Positions 5,022 to 13,335 are shown, counted from the first letter of the stretch. The stretch is 16,794 nt of DNA from Nanobdellota archaeon (GCA_018812355.1 JAHJDQ010000144.1:1-16794); one strand, 5' to 3'. Numbers and translations: made by a program. Notes: a model not told the origin generated them from the sequence alone.

Positions 5022-6221
5022 TTGATAGTCGGTATAGTAGGAAAAGCAAATGTTGGAAAAAGTACATTCTTTAAAGCAGCTACTTTAGCTGAAGTAGAAA
5101 TAGCTAATTATCCCTTCGCGACAATTAAACCGAATGAAGGGGTAGGTTTTGTTAAGATTAATTGTGCCGATAAAGATTTTGATAAACAATGTAATCCTAG
5201 AATGGGTTATTGTCTTAATCATAAACGTTTCGTACCAGTACAGATGATTGACGTTGCTGGTTTAGTTCCAGGAGCGCATGAAGGTAAAGGTATGGGTAAT
5301 CAATTCTTAGATGATTTAAGACAAGCAGACGTTTTAATTCATGTGATTGATTTAGCTGGTTCGACTAATGAAAAAGGCGAACCGATCGAACTTGGAAATT
5401 ATGATCCAGCAGAAGATGTTAAGTTTCTGGAAGTAGAATTGGATATGTGGTATTTAGGAATTATCAGAAAAGGTTGGGAAAGGTTTGCCCGGACAGTAAT
5501 TCAAGAGAAACAAGATATTCAGGTTGCTTTAGGAAAACAATTATCGGGATTAAAAGTAACGGAAGAAATGGTTAAAGAGGCAGTTAAAATTTTAGAGTTA
5601 GATAAAGAAAAACCGAACACTTGGACAGAAGCTGATTTGATGAATTTATCGATAGAATTAAGAAAAAAAACCAAACCAATGGTAATTGCTGGTAATAAAA
5701 TTGATCTTCCAGGAGCGGCAGAGAATTTAAAAATGTTAAAACAACAGTTTCCTGACCGTTTATTTATCGGTTGTTCGGCGGAATCAGAACTTGCTTTAAG
5801 AGAAGCGACTAAGGCGGAGTTAATCAAGTATATTCCTGGCGAGAAAGATTTTACAATTACTAACGAAAGTAGACTTAATGATCCACAAAAAAAAGCGTTG
5901 GAATTTATTAAAGAAAATATTCTTGATAAGTATCAATCGACAGGAGTACAACAAGTTTTAGATTTGGCTGTGTTTGGATTATTAAAATACGTAGCTATTT
6001 TTCCAGGAGGAGTAAACAAGTTAGAGGATTCTGAAGGACGTGTCTTGCCGGATTGTTTTTTAATGCCACCAAAAACTACGGCTTTAGATTTTGCTTACAA
6101 ATTACATACTGATTTTGGCAAGAAATTTATTTGTGCTAAAGATGTGCGAACAAAAAAGACTGTTGGTAAGGAACATTTATTGCAACATGGTGATGTAGTT
6201 GAGATTGTGGCGGGGAAGTAA
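5022..6221 (+). CDS. Obg/YchF-related GTPase with C-terminal TGS domain
   Basis: A 399-residue translation-factor-class GTPase of the archaeal YchF-like group, probably acting on ribosomes or RNA. The P loop is GKANVGKST (residues 7-15). The G3 region reads DVAGLVPGAHEGKG (77-90), typical of the Obg family. The guanine-specificity motif NKID is at 225-228 and SAE at 252-254. Three cysteines (48, 57, 64) occur in a segment between P loop and G3, as in archaeal members. The last 75 or so residues form a TGS domain, ending HGDVVEIV. The start is taken as TTG at 5022 because an in-frame stop lies at 5010-5012 and this start gives the usual MIVGIVGK N-terminus. TAATAAAGT about 28 bases upstream suggests a leaderless transcript. 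The next gene starts two bases after its stop. Confidence 0.93.
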   Translation: MIVGIVGKANVGKSTFFKAATLAEVEIANYPFATIKPNEGVGFVKINCADKDFDKQCNPRMGYCLNHKRFVPVQMIDVAGLVPGAHEGKGMGNQFLDDLRQADVLIHVIDLAGSTNEKGEPIELGNYDPAEDVKFLEVELDMWYLGIIRKGWERFARTVIQEKQDIQVALGKQLSGLKVTEEMVKEAVKILELDKEKPNTWTEADLMNLSIELRKKTKPMVIAGNKIDLPGAAENLKMLKQQFPDRLFIGCSAESELALREATKAELIKYIPGEKDFTITNESRLNDPQKKALEFIKENILDKYQSTGVQQVLDLAVFGLLKYVAIFPGGVNKLEDSEGRVLPDCFLMPPKTTALDFAYKLHTDFGKKFICAKDVRTKKTVGKEHLLQHGDVVEIVAGK

Positions 6222-6222
6222 A

Positions 6223-7488
6223 ATGTTTGATTTTCTAAAAAAATTATTCCAGAAAGAAGAACCAATTACTTCGGAAGAAATTAAATCATTAGAACTAGAT
6301 GCTTGGTTGAAACATAAACTTTCCCAAAGTGAATTTAATCAAGAAATAATTAATTATTTTAATCAGCTTAAAGAGAATAAAACTAAACTGAAAGATAAAA
6401 TTAAAATTTTAAGTGAAGCGGAAATTGATCCGAAAGAGAGAGATAAGATTGAAGCGAAAGTAAAAAATATTGTTGTTGGTCACCGTAATAATTATGTTAA
6501 TTTAATGACCATTTTTATAGACAATTTAGATTTTCCTATTGAACAAAATTTGGAGCAAGCGATTAAGTTTAGTAGTACTCTTAACAAAGATTTAGATGAT
6601 CTCGCTAAGAGAACTGCGAAAAGTTATCAAGCGACTCAGCATTTGTTTTTTAATCCTGTCGAAGATGCGTTTAAAACTATGGGGGAAATTAATTTATTAA
6701 CCAAAAATTTTGAACAAAAGTTAGAGCAAAGAGGACTTAAACGAGTAACAGACATCCAAGAAAAAATAGCTTTACTTGAGGAAGAAAACAGAAAAAAAGA
6801 ACGTTTAGAGAAAGAGTTGCGTTGGAAAGAAACTAAATTGAATCGGTCTGTGATTGGTAAGAAAAATAAAGAAGAAGAGATTGAAAAACTAAAGATTAGT
6901 GGTGATTATCAAGAACTAACCCAATTGAAAGAAAAAGAAAATGAAATTAGAGGTTTAATTACCGAAAATAGAGGTGAAGTGGCTACTTTTTTTTCTAAGT
7001 TAGGAAGGGCGTTAAGGAAATACGAAAAAATCACTTTGATTCCTCATTTAGTGAAAAATTATTTAGAAGATCCAGTTCAATCGTTTTTTGTTGATCCTGA
7101 TTTAAAAGTATTAACCTTGCTGGAAAATTTGGGGAAAAGTTTAGAGAAAGATGAGCTTGTTTTAGACGAGAAACAAAAACATAACGCTCTACAGTTAATT
7201 GCGCAAGCGAAAGAAGGGTATTTAAAACAGTTGTTTGAGAAAGATCTACAATTAAGGGAACAAGAAAATCAGTTGAACTCTAAATTAAGAAAGATTAATG
7301 TAGGTAAATCATTAGAAGAAGCGGAATATAAATTGGCCCATTTTTCTGAACAATTAGGGATAGTACAAAAAGAGATTAGTGATTTTAACTTGAAATTGGG
7401 AAGTTATCAAAAAGAAAGTTCAGAGTTAGAAGAAGAGATTGTTAAGTTGGTTAAAGAAATTCTACGAGTAAAAATTAAGTTTATTTGA
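6223..7488 (+). CDS. Coiled-coil protein of unknown function
   Basis: A 421-residue, highly charged protein with no domain I can name. Long Lys/Glu-rich helices dominate, especially residues about 40-90, 160-235 and 325-415, with a heptad-like pattern typical of coiled coils. A middle part (about 235-320, containing KLGRALRKYEKITLIPHLVKNY) looks more globular. There is no signal peptide or membrane segment. I chose ATG 6223 over an upstream in-frame start at 6199 because it begins two bases after the GTPase stop and is preceded by GGGGAAG, indicating translational coupling; the product then starts MFDFLKKLF. Co-translation suggests it works with the GTPase, perhaps as a structural or ribosome-associated partner. 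Automated pipelines may call it SbcC or SMC-like because of the coiled coil alone, but no ATPase motif is visible. Confidence 0.82.
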   Translation: MFDFLKKLFQKEEPITSEEIKSLELDAWLKHKLSQSEFNQEIINYFNQLKENKTKLKDKIKILSEAEIDPKERDKIEAKVKNIVVGHRNNYVNLMTIFIDNLDFPIEQNLEQAIKFSSTLNKDLDDLAKRTAKSYQATQHLFFNPVEDAFKTMGEINLLTKNFEQKLEQRGLKRVTDIQEKIALLEEENRKKERLEKELRWKETKLNRSVIGKKNKEEEIEKLKISGDYQELTQLKEKENEIRGLITENRGEVATFFSKLGRALRKYEKITLIPHLVKNYLEDPVQSFFVDPDLKVLTLLENLGKSLEKDELVLDEKQKHNALQLIAQAKEGYLKQLFEKDLQLREQENQLNSKLRKINVGKSLEEAEYKLAHFSEQLGIVQKEISDFNLKLGSYQKESSELEEEIVKLVKEILRVKIKFI

Positions 7489-7517
7489 TTGTAAATGGAA
7501 TGTACTGAAAAAATAAT

Positions 7518-8723
7518 TTATTTTTTTATTTTCTTTCTAAACTTAGTATAGTTTTTTTCTAAAGCTTTGAGGGCAGGTAGTTTTTCCCCGCTTAAGAACA
7601 TTAATGAAGCTCCACCACCAGTAGAAACATGAGTGAAGTTATGGGCGAGATGAAATTTATTGATGGCTGTAGCGGTTTCTCCACCACCGGCGATTTTTAA
7701 ACAATCTAGTTTTCCGAGAAAACGGCCGATTTCTTTGGTTGCTTGAGCGAATTTTACATATTCAAAATAGCCAAGTGGACCGTTCCAGACAATTGTCTTT
7801 GCTTTGGTGAGATGTTTTTTAAATAATTCAACTGTTTTCGGACCAAGGTCAAGGGTAATTTGCTCGGATTTGATTTCGTTGTAATTAACTACTGCTGTTT
7901 CTTCTCTCGGTGATAATTTTTTGGCAACCACAAAATCAATTGGTAAGGTAATCTTTTTTCTAAATTTTCTTTTTTGCAGAATTTTTTTGGCTAATCGGAC
8001 AGCATGGGCATCAATCTTTGACATGCCGATGCGGATTCCATTTGCTCTGAGGAAAGGAAAGGCTAACGCTCCGCCAAGCAAAACTTGATCTGCTTTCTTT
8101 AGGGCTTGTTCAACAAATTTAACTTTATCTAATTTCCCTCCGCCAATAATCCAAACGGCAGGTTTTTTTGGTTTTAAGGCTTTGTTTAAAAAAAAGATTT
8201 CTTTTTCTAGTTGCGGTCCTGGAAAAGCTGGAAGAAATCTAGTAATTGCTGACATCGAAGCATGCTGGCGATGGGAGTTGGAGAAAGCTTCGTTGATATA
8301 AACATCAGCGAGATTAGCTAAAGAATGGGCAAACACAGGGTCATTATTTTTTTCTTCAGGATAGAAACGCAGATTTTCTAATAAAAAAATTTGTTTTGCT
8401 TCGGCTTTCTTGATTTTTTGTTTGATTTCCTGGCCAAAACAATGGTTAAATTTAGTAATAGTTTGTTTTGGAAGTAATTTTTTTAATTCTTTAACGATAG
8501 GATCTACTTTTAATTCTGGGTTGATTTTTCCTTGTGGCCTTCCTAAATGGGTTGCGAGAACAATCTTACAATTTTTTTCGAGTAGATATTTGATTGTTGG
8601 TAAGGATAGTTTGATTTTGCTGTTATCAACAACTTTTCTTTTTTCTAAAGGAACGTTGTAATCTACTCTGAGTAGAACAGTTTTATTTTCCAGCGGAAAG
8701 TTAATTAGGGAAAATGTTTTCAT
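7518..8723 (-). CDS. pgk: Phosphoglycerate kinase
   Basis: A 401-residue cytoplasmic glycolytic enzyme that transfers phosphate between 1,3-bisphosphoglycerate and ADP, making ATP. Both lobes are intact. The substrate-binding N lobe has RVDYNVP (19-25), HLGRP (59-63), ENLRF (116-120) and AFSNSHRQHAS (146-156). The nucleotide lobe has GGGKLDK (194-200), LLGGA (215-219), WNGPLGYFE (313-321), GGGETATAI (347-355) and STGGGASL (367-374). The length suits archaeal enzymes. One mild variation is a Lys-rich C-terminus. A TATA-like AATTTAAAG at 8779-8786 implies a leader of about 30 bases; only a weak GAGAT sequence precedes the ATG. The gene converges with the GTPase operon and diverges from the surface-protein gene. 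Confidence 0.96.
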   Translation of the reverse strand: MKTFSLINFPLENKTVLLRVDYNVPLEKRKVVDNSKIKLSLPTIKYLLEKNCKIVLATHLGRPQGKINPELKVDPIVKELKKLLPKQTITKFNHCFGQEIKQKIKKAEAKQIFLLENLRFYPEEKNNDPVFAHSLANLADVYINEAFSNSHRQHASMSAITRFLPAFPGPQLEKEIFFLNKALKPKKPAVWIIGGGKLDKVKFVEQALKKADQVLLGGALAFPFLRANGIRIGMSKIDAHAVRLAKKILQKRKFRKKITLPIDFVVAKKLSPREETAVVNYNEIKSEQITLDLGPKTVELFKKHLTKAKTIVWNGPLGYFEYVKFAQATKEIGRFLGKLDCLKIAGGGETATAINKFHLAHNFTHVSTGGGASLMFLSGEKLPALKALEKNYTKFRKKIKK

Positions 8724-8778
8724 TTTGATCTCTTTTTTTGTTGATTTTGATTTGTTTTGTTTTGTTATTTTTTTACTC

Positions 8779-8786
8779 TTTAAATT
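8779..8786 (-). promoter_or_regulatory. Probable TATA box for pgk
   Basis: AATTTAAA on the minus strand predicts a start near 8756 and a leader of about 33 bases made mostly of A and C, ending in AGAGATCAAA before the ATG. Confidence 0.4.
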
Positions 8787-8857
8787 CTTTTTGTAATTAT
8801 GATTTGCTATTTTAGATATTTTTTAGTTATGTTTTCCAAAATTCTCTCTCTCTTTAA

Positions 8858-8948
8858 TAGAACTATGTTCTAGAAATGAAACATTTATATAACTAAGTTA
8901 TTTACTATTATTATTATTATTATTGCAGATGTTTATTATTGCAATAAT
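8858..8948 (+). promoter_or_regulatory. Promoter and structured leader of the surface-protein gene
   Basis: TTTATATAA (8884-8892) is a strong TATA box, predicting a start near 8915 and a leader of about 60 bases. Twelve bases upstream lies a perfect dyad, TAGAAC-TAT-GTTCTA (8858-8872), a candidate regulator site. An ATT trinucleotide run spans about 8906-8924. In the leader ATTATTGCA (8919-8927) and TGCAATAAT (8940-8948) form a 9-bp stem ahead of the ribosome-binding site. Unlike several neighbours with leaderless promoters, this gene has a true leader and a Shine-Dalgarno sequence. Confidence 0.5.
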
Positions 8949-8974
8949 GAAAACTTAAAAAGAGGTATGTTTAA

Positions 8975-11206
8975 ATGAGGGTTAAAAAAAGTTTTATAAG
9001 GTTATTTTTAGTATTAATTCTGATTGTTTCAATGGCTTATTTTGCTGTGGGTCTTACTCAAGTAGCAGTTCACTCATTTTTTAATGGTACTGTCCAGGGG
9101 TATAATAATACTATAGTGAGTGGAAATATCATTTTAAATGTAACGACAAATGATGAAAATACTACAAATGTAACATTTTATTGGATACGCGACACCAATG
9201 GTAATGGTGTTGGCGATGATTGGGTTTATAATACGACTCTTTTAAATGGTACCTTAAGCACTACTACTTTTAATATTACACTTGATACAGTAACAAATCT
9301 TCCTGACGGAGTTTATGATTTGAACGTTACTGCTTGGAATATGTCTGGGGATTCAAATATTGCTGAAATGGTATCAAACTTAAGTCTGATGAACATTACT
9401 GTTGATAATACTGCTCCTGTGGTTACTTTTACTATTCCTGAGAATAATACTAATCAATCTACGGGTGTTCAAGAGTTTAATACTTCTATTGTTGATAACA
9501 TTACTATTAGCCTGGTTCTTTTCGAGTTTAGTAACGCTAGTGGTAATCCGATTAATCGTACTGCTGTAAATAGTAGTGGTAACTGGAGTGTTGGTGAAAA
9601 TATGACTGGGCTAATAGAAGGTTATCAAAGTGTAATGGTTTTTGCTAATGATACTAGGAATAATTCCGGGTGGAGTACAGTTCTCTATTTCACAGTTGAC
9701 AGAACTGCTCCAACAGTAATTTTGGTGAACTCATCATTTAACACAACAGATACAACTCCTGCAGTTACTTTTAATTATACTGATGCTTTATTTGTTGCAG
9801 CAAGTTGTGTGTTATACTTTAATGGAACTGCCTATAACACATCAACAGTTAATAATGGTACAAATACTGCTTTAATTGTAAATAACACTTTATCAGATGG
9901 ATCTTATTCTGTAAATGTTAACTGTACTGATGGTTCAAATAATCAAGGAAACAGTAGTTTAATAACAATAAACATAGATACAGGAAGTCCTGCGGTAACT
10001 ACTTTTAATTCTCCAACTAATGGAAGTTATAATAAAATTGATTTTGTGCTTAATGTTACTGTAACAGGTTCGCCATTAACAGTACAGTACAGAATTGAGA
10101 ATGGTTCAAATACTAGTCAAGTAGTTGTAAATTACACAAATATGAGTAATCCAAGCGGTAATTTATGGAATGCAACTATTAATGTAAGTGCTATCGCTGA
10201 TTGGAATTATACAGTAAGAATTAACGCAACTGATGCTTTAGGAAATAGTAACATAACAGAAACATTATTATTTAGTATAGATGATACTAACCCAAGTGTT
10301 TCTTCATTTAGTTGTAGTAATGTAAACGAAGGAGCAAGCCAAAGTTGTACTTGTTCTGGTGCTGATAATTCACAATCATTTGGTGGAAGTGTAAGCACTT
10401 CTGTAAGTTCTGTTAGTACATCCACAGCCGGGACAAAAACTGTAACTTGTACAGCAACAGATAGCGCAGGAAATACTGCTACAAGCGATACTACTTATAT
10501 TGTTTCTGCTGTTGAAGTTAGTGGCGGCGGTTCTGGCGGTTCTGGCGGTGGATTAAGTAGTAGTGCTCCGGCTAGTTTTTCCCAAATGACCTGGGCTTCG
10601 ATTAATGCAGGTGAAACCGGTACTGTGGAAGTTGAAAATGGTGAGATTGGCGTAACTGAAGTTAGTTTTGCTGTTGAAGATACAACTTATGGTGCTTGGG
10701 TTAAAGTTGAGAGGAAAACCAGTTTACCAAGTAATGTTGGAGCTTTTAGTGGAACTACTTACAAAAATATCCAAATAACAGAAAGAAATGTTGAGAAAGT
10801 GATGAAAGATAAAGCTACAATTAAGTTTAAAGTAGAGAAAACTTGGTTGACTGAAAACAAAGTTGGTAAAAATTTCGTCACTCTGTTTAGGTATGTTGAT
10901 GATAAGTGGACAGAGCTACCGACAACTTTAGGAGCTGATGACGGCACTTATGTTCATTATACTGCAACGTCTCCTGGCTTTAGTTACTTTGTGATTGGAG
11001 TTAAAGAAGAAGTTGTTGCTGAAGCTGCTGTAGCGGCAGAAGAAGAAGCAACAGCAGAAGCAGCAGAACCTGAAGTAGCGGAAACAACTGCGGGAACAGG
11101 AGAGTTAGCAGCAGAAGCAGCTGGTTTAGGCTGGCTCTGGATTACGCTGTTGGTGATTGTAGTTTTAGCGGGAATCGGTTACTATATTTACGCTAAGAAG
11201 AAATAA
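8975..11206 (+). CDS. Large secreted, membrane-anchored surface protein with PGF-pre-PGF-like domain
   Basis: A 743-residue cell-surface protein. Residues about 5-26 form a signal peptide. At least four Ig-like repeats follow, each opening with (I/V)D-x-x-x-P-x-V near residues 142, 241, 334 and 435, spaced 93-101 residues apart. This part is packed with Asn-x-Ser/Thr sequons, so heavy N-glycosylation is likely. The fourth repeat has four cysteines that could form disulfides. A Gly/Ser linker (about 516-526) leads to a domain at about 538-677 ending SPGFSYFVIG, matching the archaeal PGF-pre-PGF pattern. An Ala/Glu-rich stalk, a membrane helix (about 719-740) and AKKK end the protein. It is probably an S-layer or adhesion component. 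ATG 8975 has AGAGGT 8 bases upstream; an out-of-frame three-codon ORF (8967-8978) overlaps it. Confidence 0.88.
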   Translation: MRVKKSFIRLFLVLILIVSMAYFAVGLTQVAVHSFFNGTVQGYNNTIVSGNIILNVTTNDENTTNVTFYWIRDTNGNGVGDDWVYNTTLLNGTLSTTTFNITLDTVTNLPDGVYDLNVTAWNMSGDSNIAEMVSNLSLMNITVDNTAPVVTFTIPENNTNQSTGVQEFNTSIVDNITISLVLFEFSNASGNPINRTAVNSSGNWSVGENMTGLIEGYQSVMVFANDTRNNSGWSTVLYFTVDRTAPTVILVNSSFNTTDTTPAVTFNYTDALFVAASCVLYFNGTAYNTSTVNNGTNTALIVNNTLSDGSYSVNVNCTDGSNNQGNSSLITINIDTGSPAVTTFNSPTNGSYNKIDFVLNVTVTGSPLTVQYRIENGSNTSQVVVNYTNMSNPSGNLWNATINVSAIADWNYTVRINATDALGNSNITETLLFSIDDTNPSVSSFSCSNVNEGASQSCTCSGADNSQSFGGSVSTSVSSVSTSTAGTKTVTCTATDSAGNTATSDTTYIVSAVEVSGGGSGGSGGGLSSSAPASFSQMTWASINAGETGTVEVENGEIGVTEVSFAVEDTTYGAWVKVERKTSLPSNVGAFSGTTYKNIQITERNVEKVMKDKATIKFKVEKTWLTENKVGKNFVTLFRYVDDKWTELPTTLGADDGTYVHYTATSPGFSYFVIGVKEEVVAEAAVAAEEEATAEAAEPEVAETTAGTGELAAEAAGLGWLWITLLVIVVLAGIGYYIYAKKK

Positions 11207-11232
11207 TTTCTTTTTTTTCTTACTTTTTTTAT
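11207..11232 (+). terminator. T-rich terminator of the surface-protein gene
   Basis: Two T runs (TTCTTTTTTTT and CTTTTTTTAT) follow the stop codon, typical of intrinsic archaeal termination, in the 30-base gap before the convergent nuclease gene. Confidence 0.5.
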
Positions 11233-11236
11233 AATT

Positions 11237-12448
11237 TTAAATATTTAGTAGTTTAGTTAGTTCTGTTTTTATTCTATCTTGAAAGTCGGTGATGGTTTCA
11301 CCTTCTTTTTTAGTTGTGTTTAAAGAAGTGAGCAGTTGTTTGGTTAAGTGTAATTCGGATGCTGAGTTGAATAATTTAATCTGTTGCAAGTGTTCTTTAA
11401 TAATTTCTTCTTCGACATTTTCTGGATTTGAATTTGATATTTTAATTTCTGAAAAATCTTTTGAATGTAATTGGGAAGTGTTTTTCATGACAAAGTAAGC
11501 GTTTTTTTGATAAAGTTGTTGAAATAATTCTTTAAAATTTATGTCTCCAACTTTTCCAGATTCTAAAGTTCCTTTTAGTCTAATTGTAATTAGATGGTTA
11601 TTTAGTTGTTTTTGATTAAAATAATTTAGCATTTCTGAATAGATTTGTTCAGGTGTTTTGTGCTGACAATCAAAAATTAAAGAATGATGTTTAATGATTT
11701 CTAAAGGGATGTATTCAATATTATCATCGGTAATCAAATAATAACCACCGTGACTATATTTTTCTAGTTCGCCAAAATTATTGGGAAATAAAGCTCCGGG
11801 ATAAGTTAAAGTTCCTAGATTTTCGATGTTTATTTTAGTTGGATGATGAAGATGTCCTCCAGCATAATAATTAAAGTTTTTAGGTAAGAAAGAAGCCGGT
11901 TGTGAATCTAACATTTCGAGATGTTTTGGTTTTAATTCGGAAATGGTAGTGTGGAACATAAAGATTTTGTAGCCAGCTTCTTGTTCGAGGTTTTCTCGGT
12001 GTAAATTTTGGTAGTAAGTTTTGTCTAATAGCCCTCTTCGGCCAAGAATGCCGGTAATTTTTGCTTTTGTTTTTGGGTTTTCTGTGAATTTTAAATGTAA
12101 CTCTTTTGTTTCAGGGTTGACACTACCCTTACAGACATTTGTTAACAATCTGGCATTTTCTAAAACATCAAGCATTGTTTTTCCTGATGGGGAGAAATCA
12201 TGACTGCCTGCTATTGCGTATAGTGGAATTTGTTTATCTTTAAGTTCTCTTAATTTTTTGGTGACTATTTTTAATGTGTCTAATGAGGGAAGAGAAGTAT
12301 TGAACAAATCGCCGGCAAAGAGAATGAAATCAACATCTTTTTCTATACAATCATCGATCGCTTTGAGGAAAGCTTGTGTGGAGATGTCGCGCATCTTTTG
12401 ATCTCGCCAAGAACCTAAGTGTAAGTCTGCTAGATGCGCGTATTTCAT
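11237..12448 (-). CDS. Mre11/SbcD-type DNA repair nuclease
   Basis: A 403-residue metallophosphoesterase of the Mre11/SbcD type, which with a Rad50 partner processes DNA double-strand ends. The metal-binding motifs are in order: HLADLHLG (Asp8, His10), FAGDLFN (Asp47), GSHD (81-84), HTTISEL (His166) and GGHLHHP (His199, His201). Motif III has Ser where most family members have Asn (GNHD); this position normally helps bind metal, though the GSHDFSPSGKTM block looks like a coherent variant and not a random change. The C-terminal 150 residues are helical and charged, as expected for a Rad50-contacting region. No rad50 gene adjoins it: the next gene downstream converges. TTAATATAAA (12471-12480) is about 27 bases from the ATG, so the mRNA is probably leaderless. 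Confidence 0.88.
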   Translation of the reverse strand: MKYAHLADLHLGSWRDQKMRDISTQAFLKAIDDCIEKDVDFILFAGDLFNTSLPSLDTLKIVTKKLRELKDKQIPLYAIAGSHDFSPSGKTMLDVLENARLLTNVCKGSVNPETKELHLKFTENPKTKAKITGILGRRGLLDKTYYQNLHRENLEQEAGYKIFMFHTTISELKPKHLEMLDSQPASFLPKNFNYYAGGHLHHPTKINIENLGTLTYPGALFPNNFGELEKYSHGGYYLITDDNIEYIPLEIIKHHSLIFDCQHKTPEQIYSEMLNYFNQKQLNNHLITIRLKGTLESGKVGDINFKELFQQLYQKNAYFVMKNTSQLHSKDFSEIKISNSNPENVEEEIIKEHLQQIKLFNSASELHLTKQLLTSLNTTKKEGETITDFQDRIKTELTKLLNI

Positions 12449-12470
12449 GGTTGAATTTTTATTTTAATGA

Positions 12471-12480
12471 TTTATATTAA
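12471..12480 (-). promoter_or_regulatory. TATA box for the Mre11-type gene (leaderless)
   Basis: TTAATATAAA is centred about 27 bases before the ATG at 12448. No Shine-Dalgarno sequence precedes the start. Confidence 0.5.
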
Positions 12481-12520
12481 TATTGTAATTAAAGAACATA
12501 GCTCTCGCTACATTCTAATC

Positions 12521-12540
12521 AAAAAAAGAAAAAAAAATAA
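12521..12540 (-). terminator. T-rich terminator of the rRNA operon
   Basis: On the minus strand the region after the 23S processing stem contains runs of nine and seven T separated by one C, the usual form of archaeal transcription termination. Confidence 0.55.
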
Positions 12541-12557
12541 GTGGTAAAGGATGAAAA

Positions 12558-12572
12558 AACCATATGTAGATC
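12558..12572 (-). repeat. 23S processing stem, 3' arm
   Basis: AACCATATGTAGATC (plus strand) is the exact inverted complement of 16134-16148. In the precursor RNA the two arms would pair for 15 bp and bring the ends of the 23S together, like the processing stems of other archaeal pre-rRNAs, which are cut at a bulge-helix-bulge. CACA beside the 5' arm can also pair with TGTG beside the 3' arm across a small internal loop. Confidence 0.75.
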
Positions 12573-12577
12573 CGCAC

Positions 12578-12625
12578 AATAAAGTAAGACTTTATTGGCG
12601 CACAAATAAAGCGAATGCTTTATTT
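12578..12625 (-). other. Tandem duplicated hairpins at the 23S 3' border
   Basis: Two adjacent hairpins have related arms: AATAAAGT-AAG-ACTTTATT (12578-12596) and AAATAAAGC-GAAT-GCTTTATTT (12604-12625). On the transcribed strand each is followed by TGTGCG, so the unit looks duplicated. They lie between the mature 23S end and the processing stem, where other archaeal operons often carry the 5S gene. No 5S is visible here. Confidence 0.55.
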
Positions 12626-13052
12626 AGTGAACAAGATGTGGACGTTAGTAAGTGCATGCTGAATACCTCGTTGCCTTGGTACTTACACACCACTTCTATC
12701 AAACGGCTGTTTTTGCCGTGTCCGAAGGAGTCTCTTTTCAAGTGACGCTTCGTGCTTAGATGCTTTCAGCACTTATCGCTTATCGCGTAGCTGCCCGGCC
12801 TGCCTTGTCAGACAACCGGTCGACCAGTGGCGACGAATTTTCGTTCCTCTCGTACTAAAAAATCCTTGCTTTCAGACTCCCAACATTTCCAGTAGATATC
12901 AAACAAACTGCCTCACAGCGTTCTGAACCCAGCTCACGATCCCTTTTAATGGGTGAACACCCCCACCCTTGGCAGCATACAGTAGACATTAAGTCTAGTT
13001 CTGCACCGCCAGGATAGGAAGAGCCGACATCGAAGTAGCAAACCGCGCCGTC

Positions 13053-13088
13053 GATTTATTCTAGAGTAAAGTAAAATTTACTTTACCC
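13053..13088 (-). other. Hairpin insertion at the tip of 23S helix 89
   Basis: Between GAGAGTTCGTAT and CGACGGCGCGG, which are adjacent in E. coli (about U2479/C2480), 35 extra bases occur. They contain GTAAAGTAAA and TTTACTTTAC (13066-13086), which form a stem of about 10 bp, extended by G-C and G.U pairs. It is either an rRNA expansion or a very small intron. Confidence 0.65.
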
Positions 13089-13335
13089 ATACGAACTCTC
13101 AGGCGCGACAACTCAGTTATCCCCGGAGTAACTTTTCAGTCATTCCTCTGCCTCATTAAGAAGCATGAGGAGTTCGCTAGGCCACACTTTCGTGTTTGGA
13201 ACTTGTTATGTTTGAGATCCAATCAGGCAAGCTTATGCCCTTACACTCAACTCCGGATCTTTAGCGTAACCGCTAGAGAAAATTTCCATCGGTTACTTAT
13301 TCTAAACCGGATGAGCTTACCATTGGGCGCTATTG

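Noticed and set aside
8906..8924. ATT run as a CRISPR or microsatellite array
   Set aside because: About six copies of one triplet only; no spacers. It is noted as a possible variable tract, nothing more.
10207..10947. Minus-strand frames inside the surface-protein gene
   Set aside because: They are shadows of the long plus-strand gene, whose signal peptide, repeats and anchor are coherent.
12551..12745. 64-codon frame beginning at the end of the 23S gene
   Set aside because: It overlaps the processing stem and the 23S 3' end on the opposite strand.
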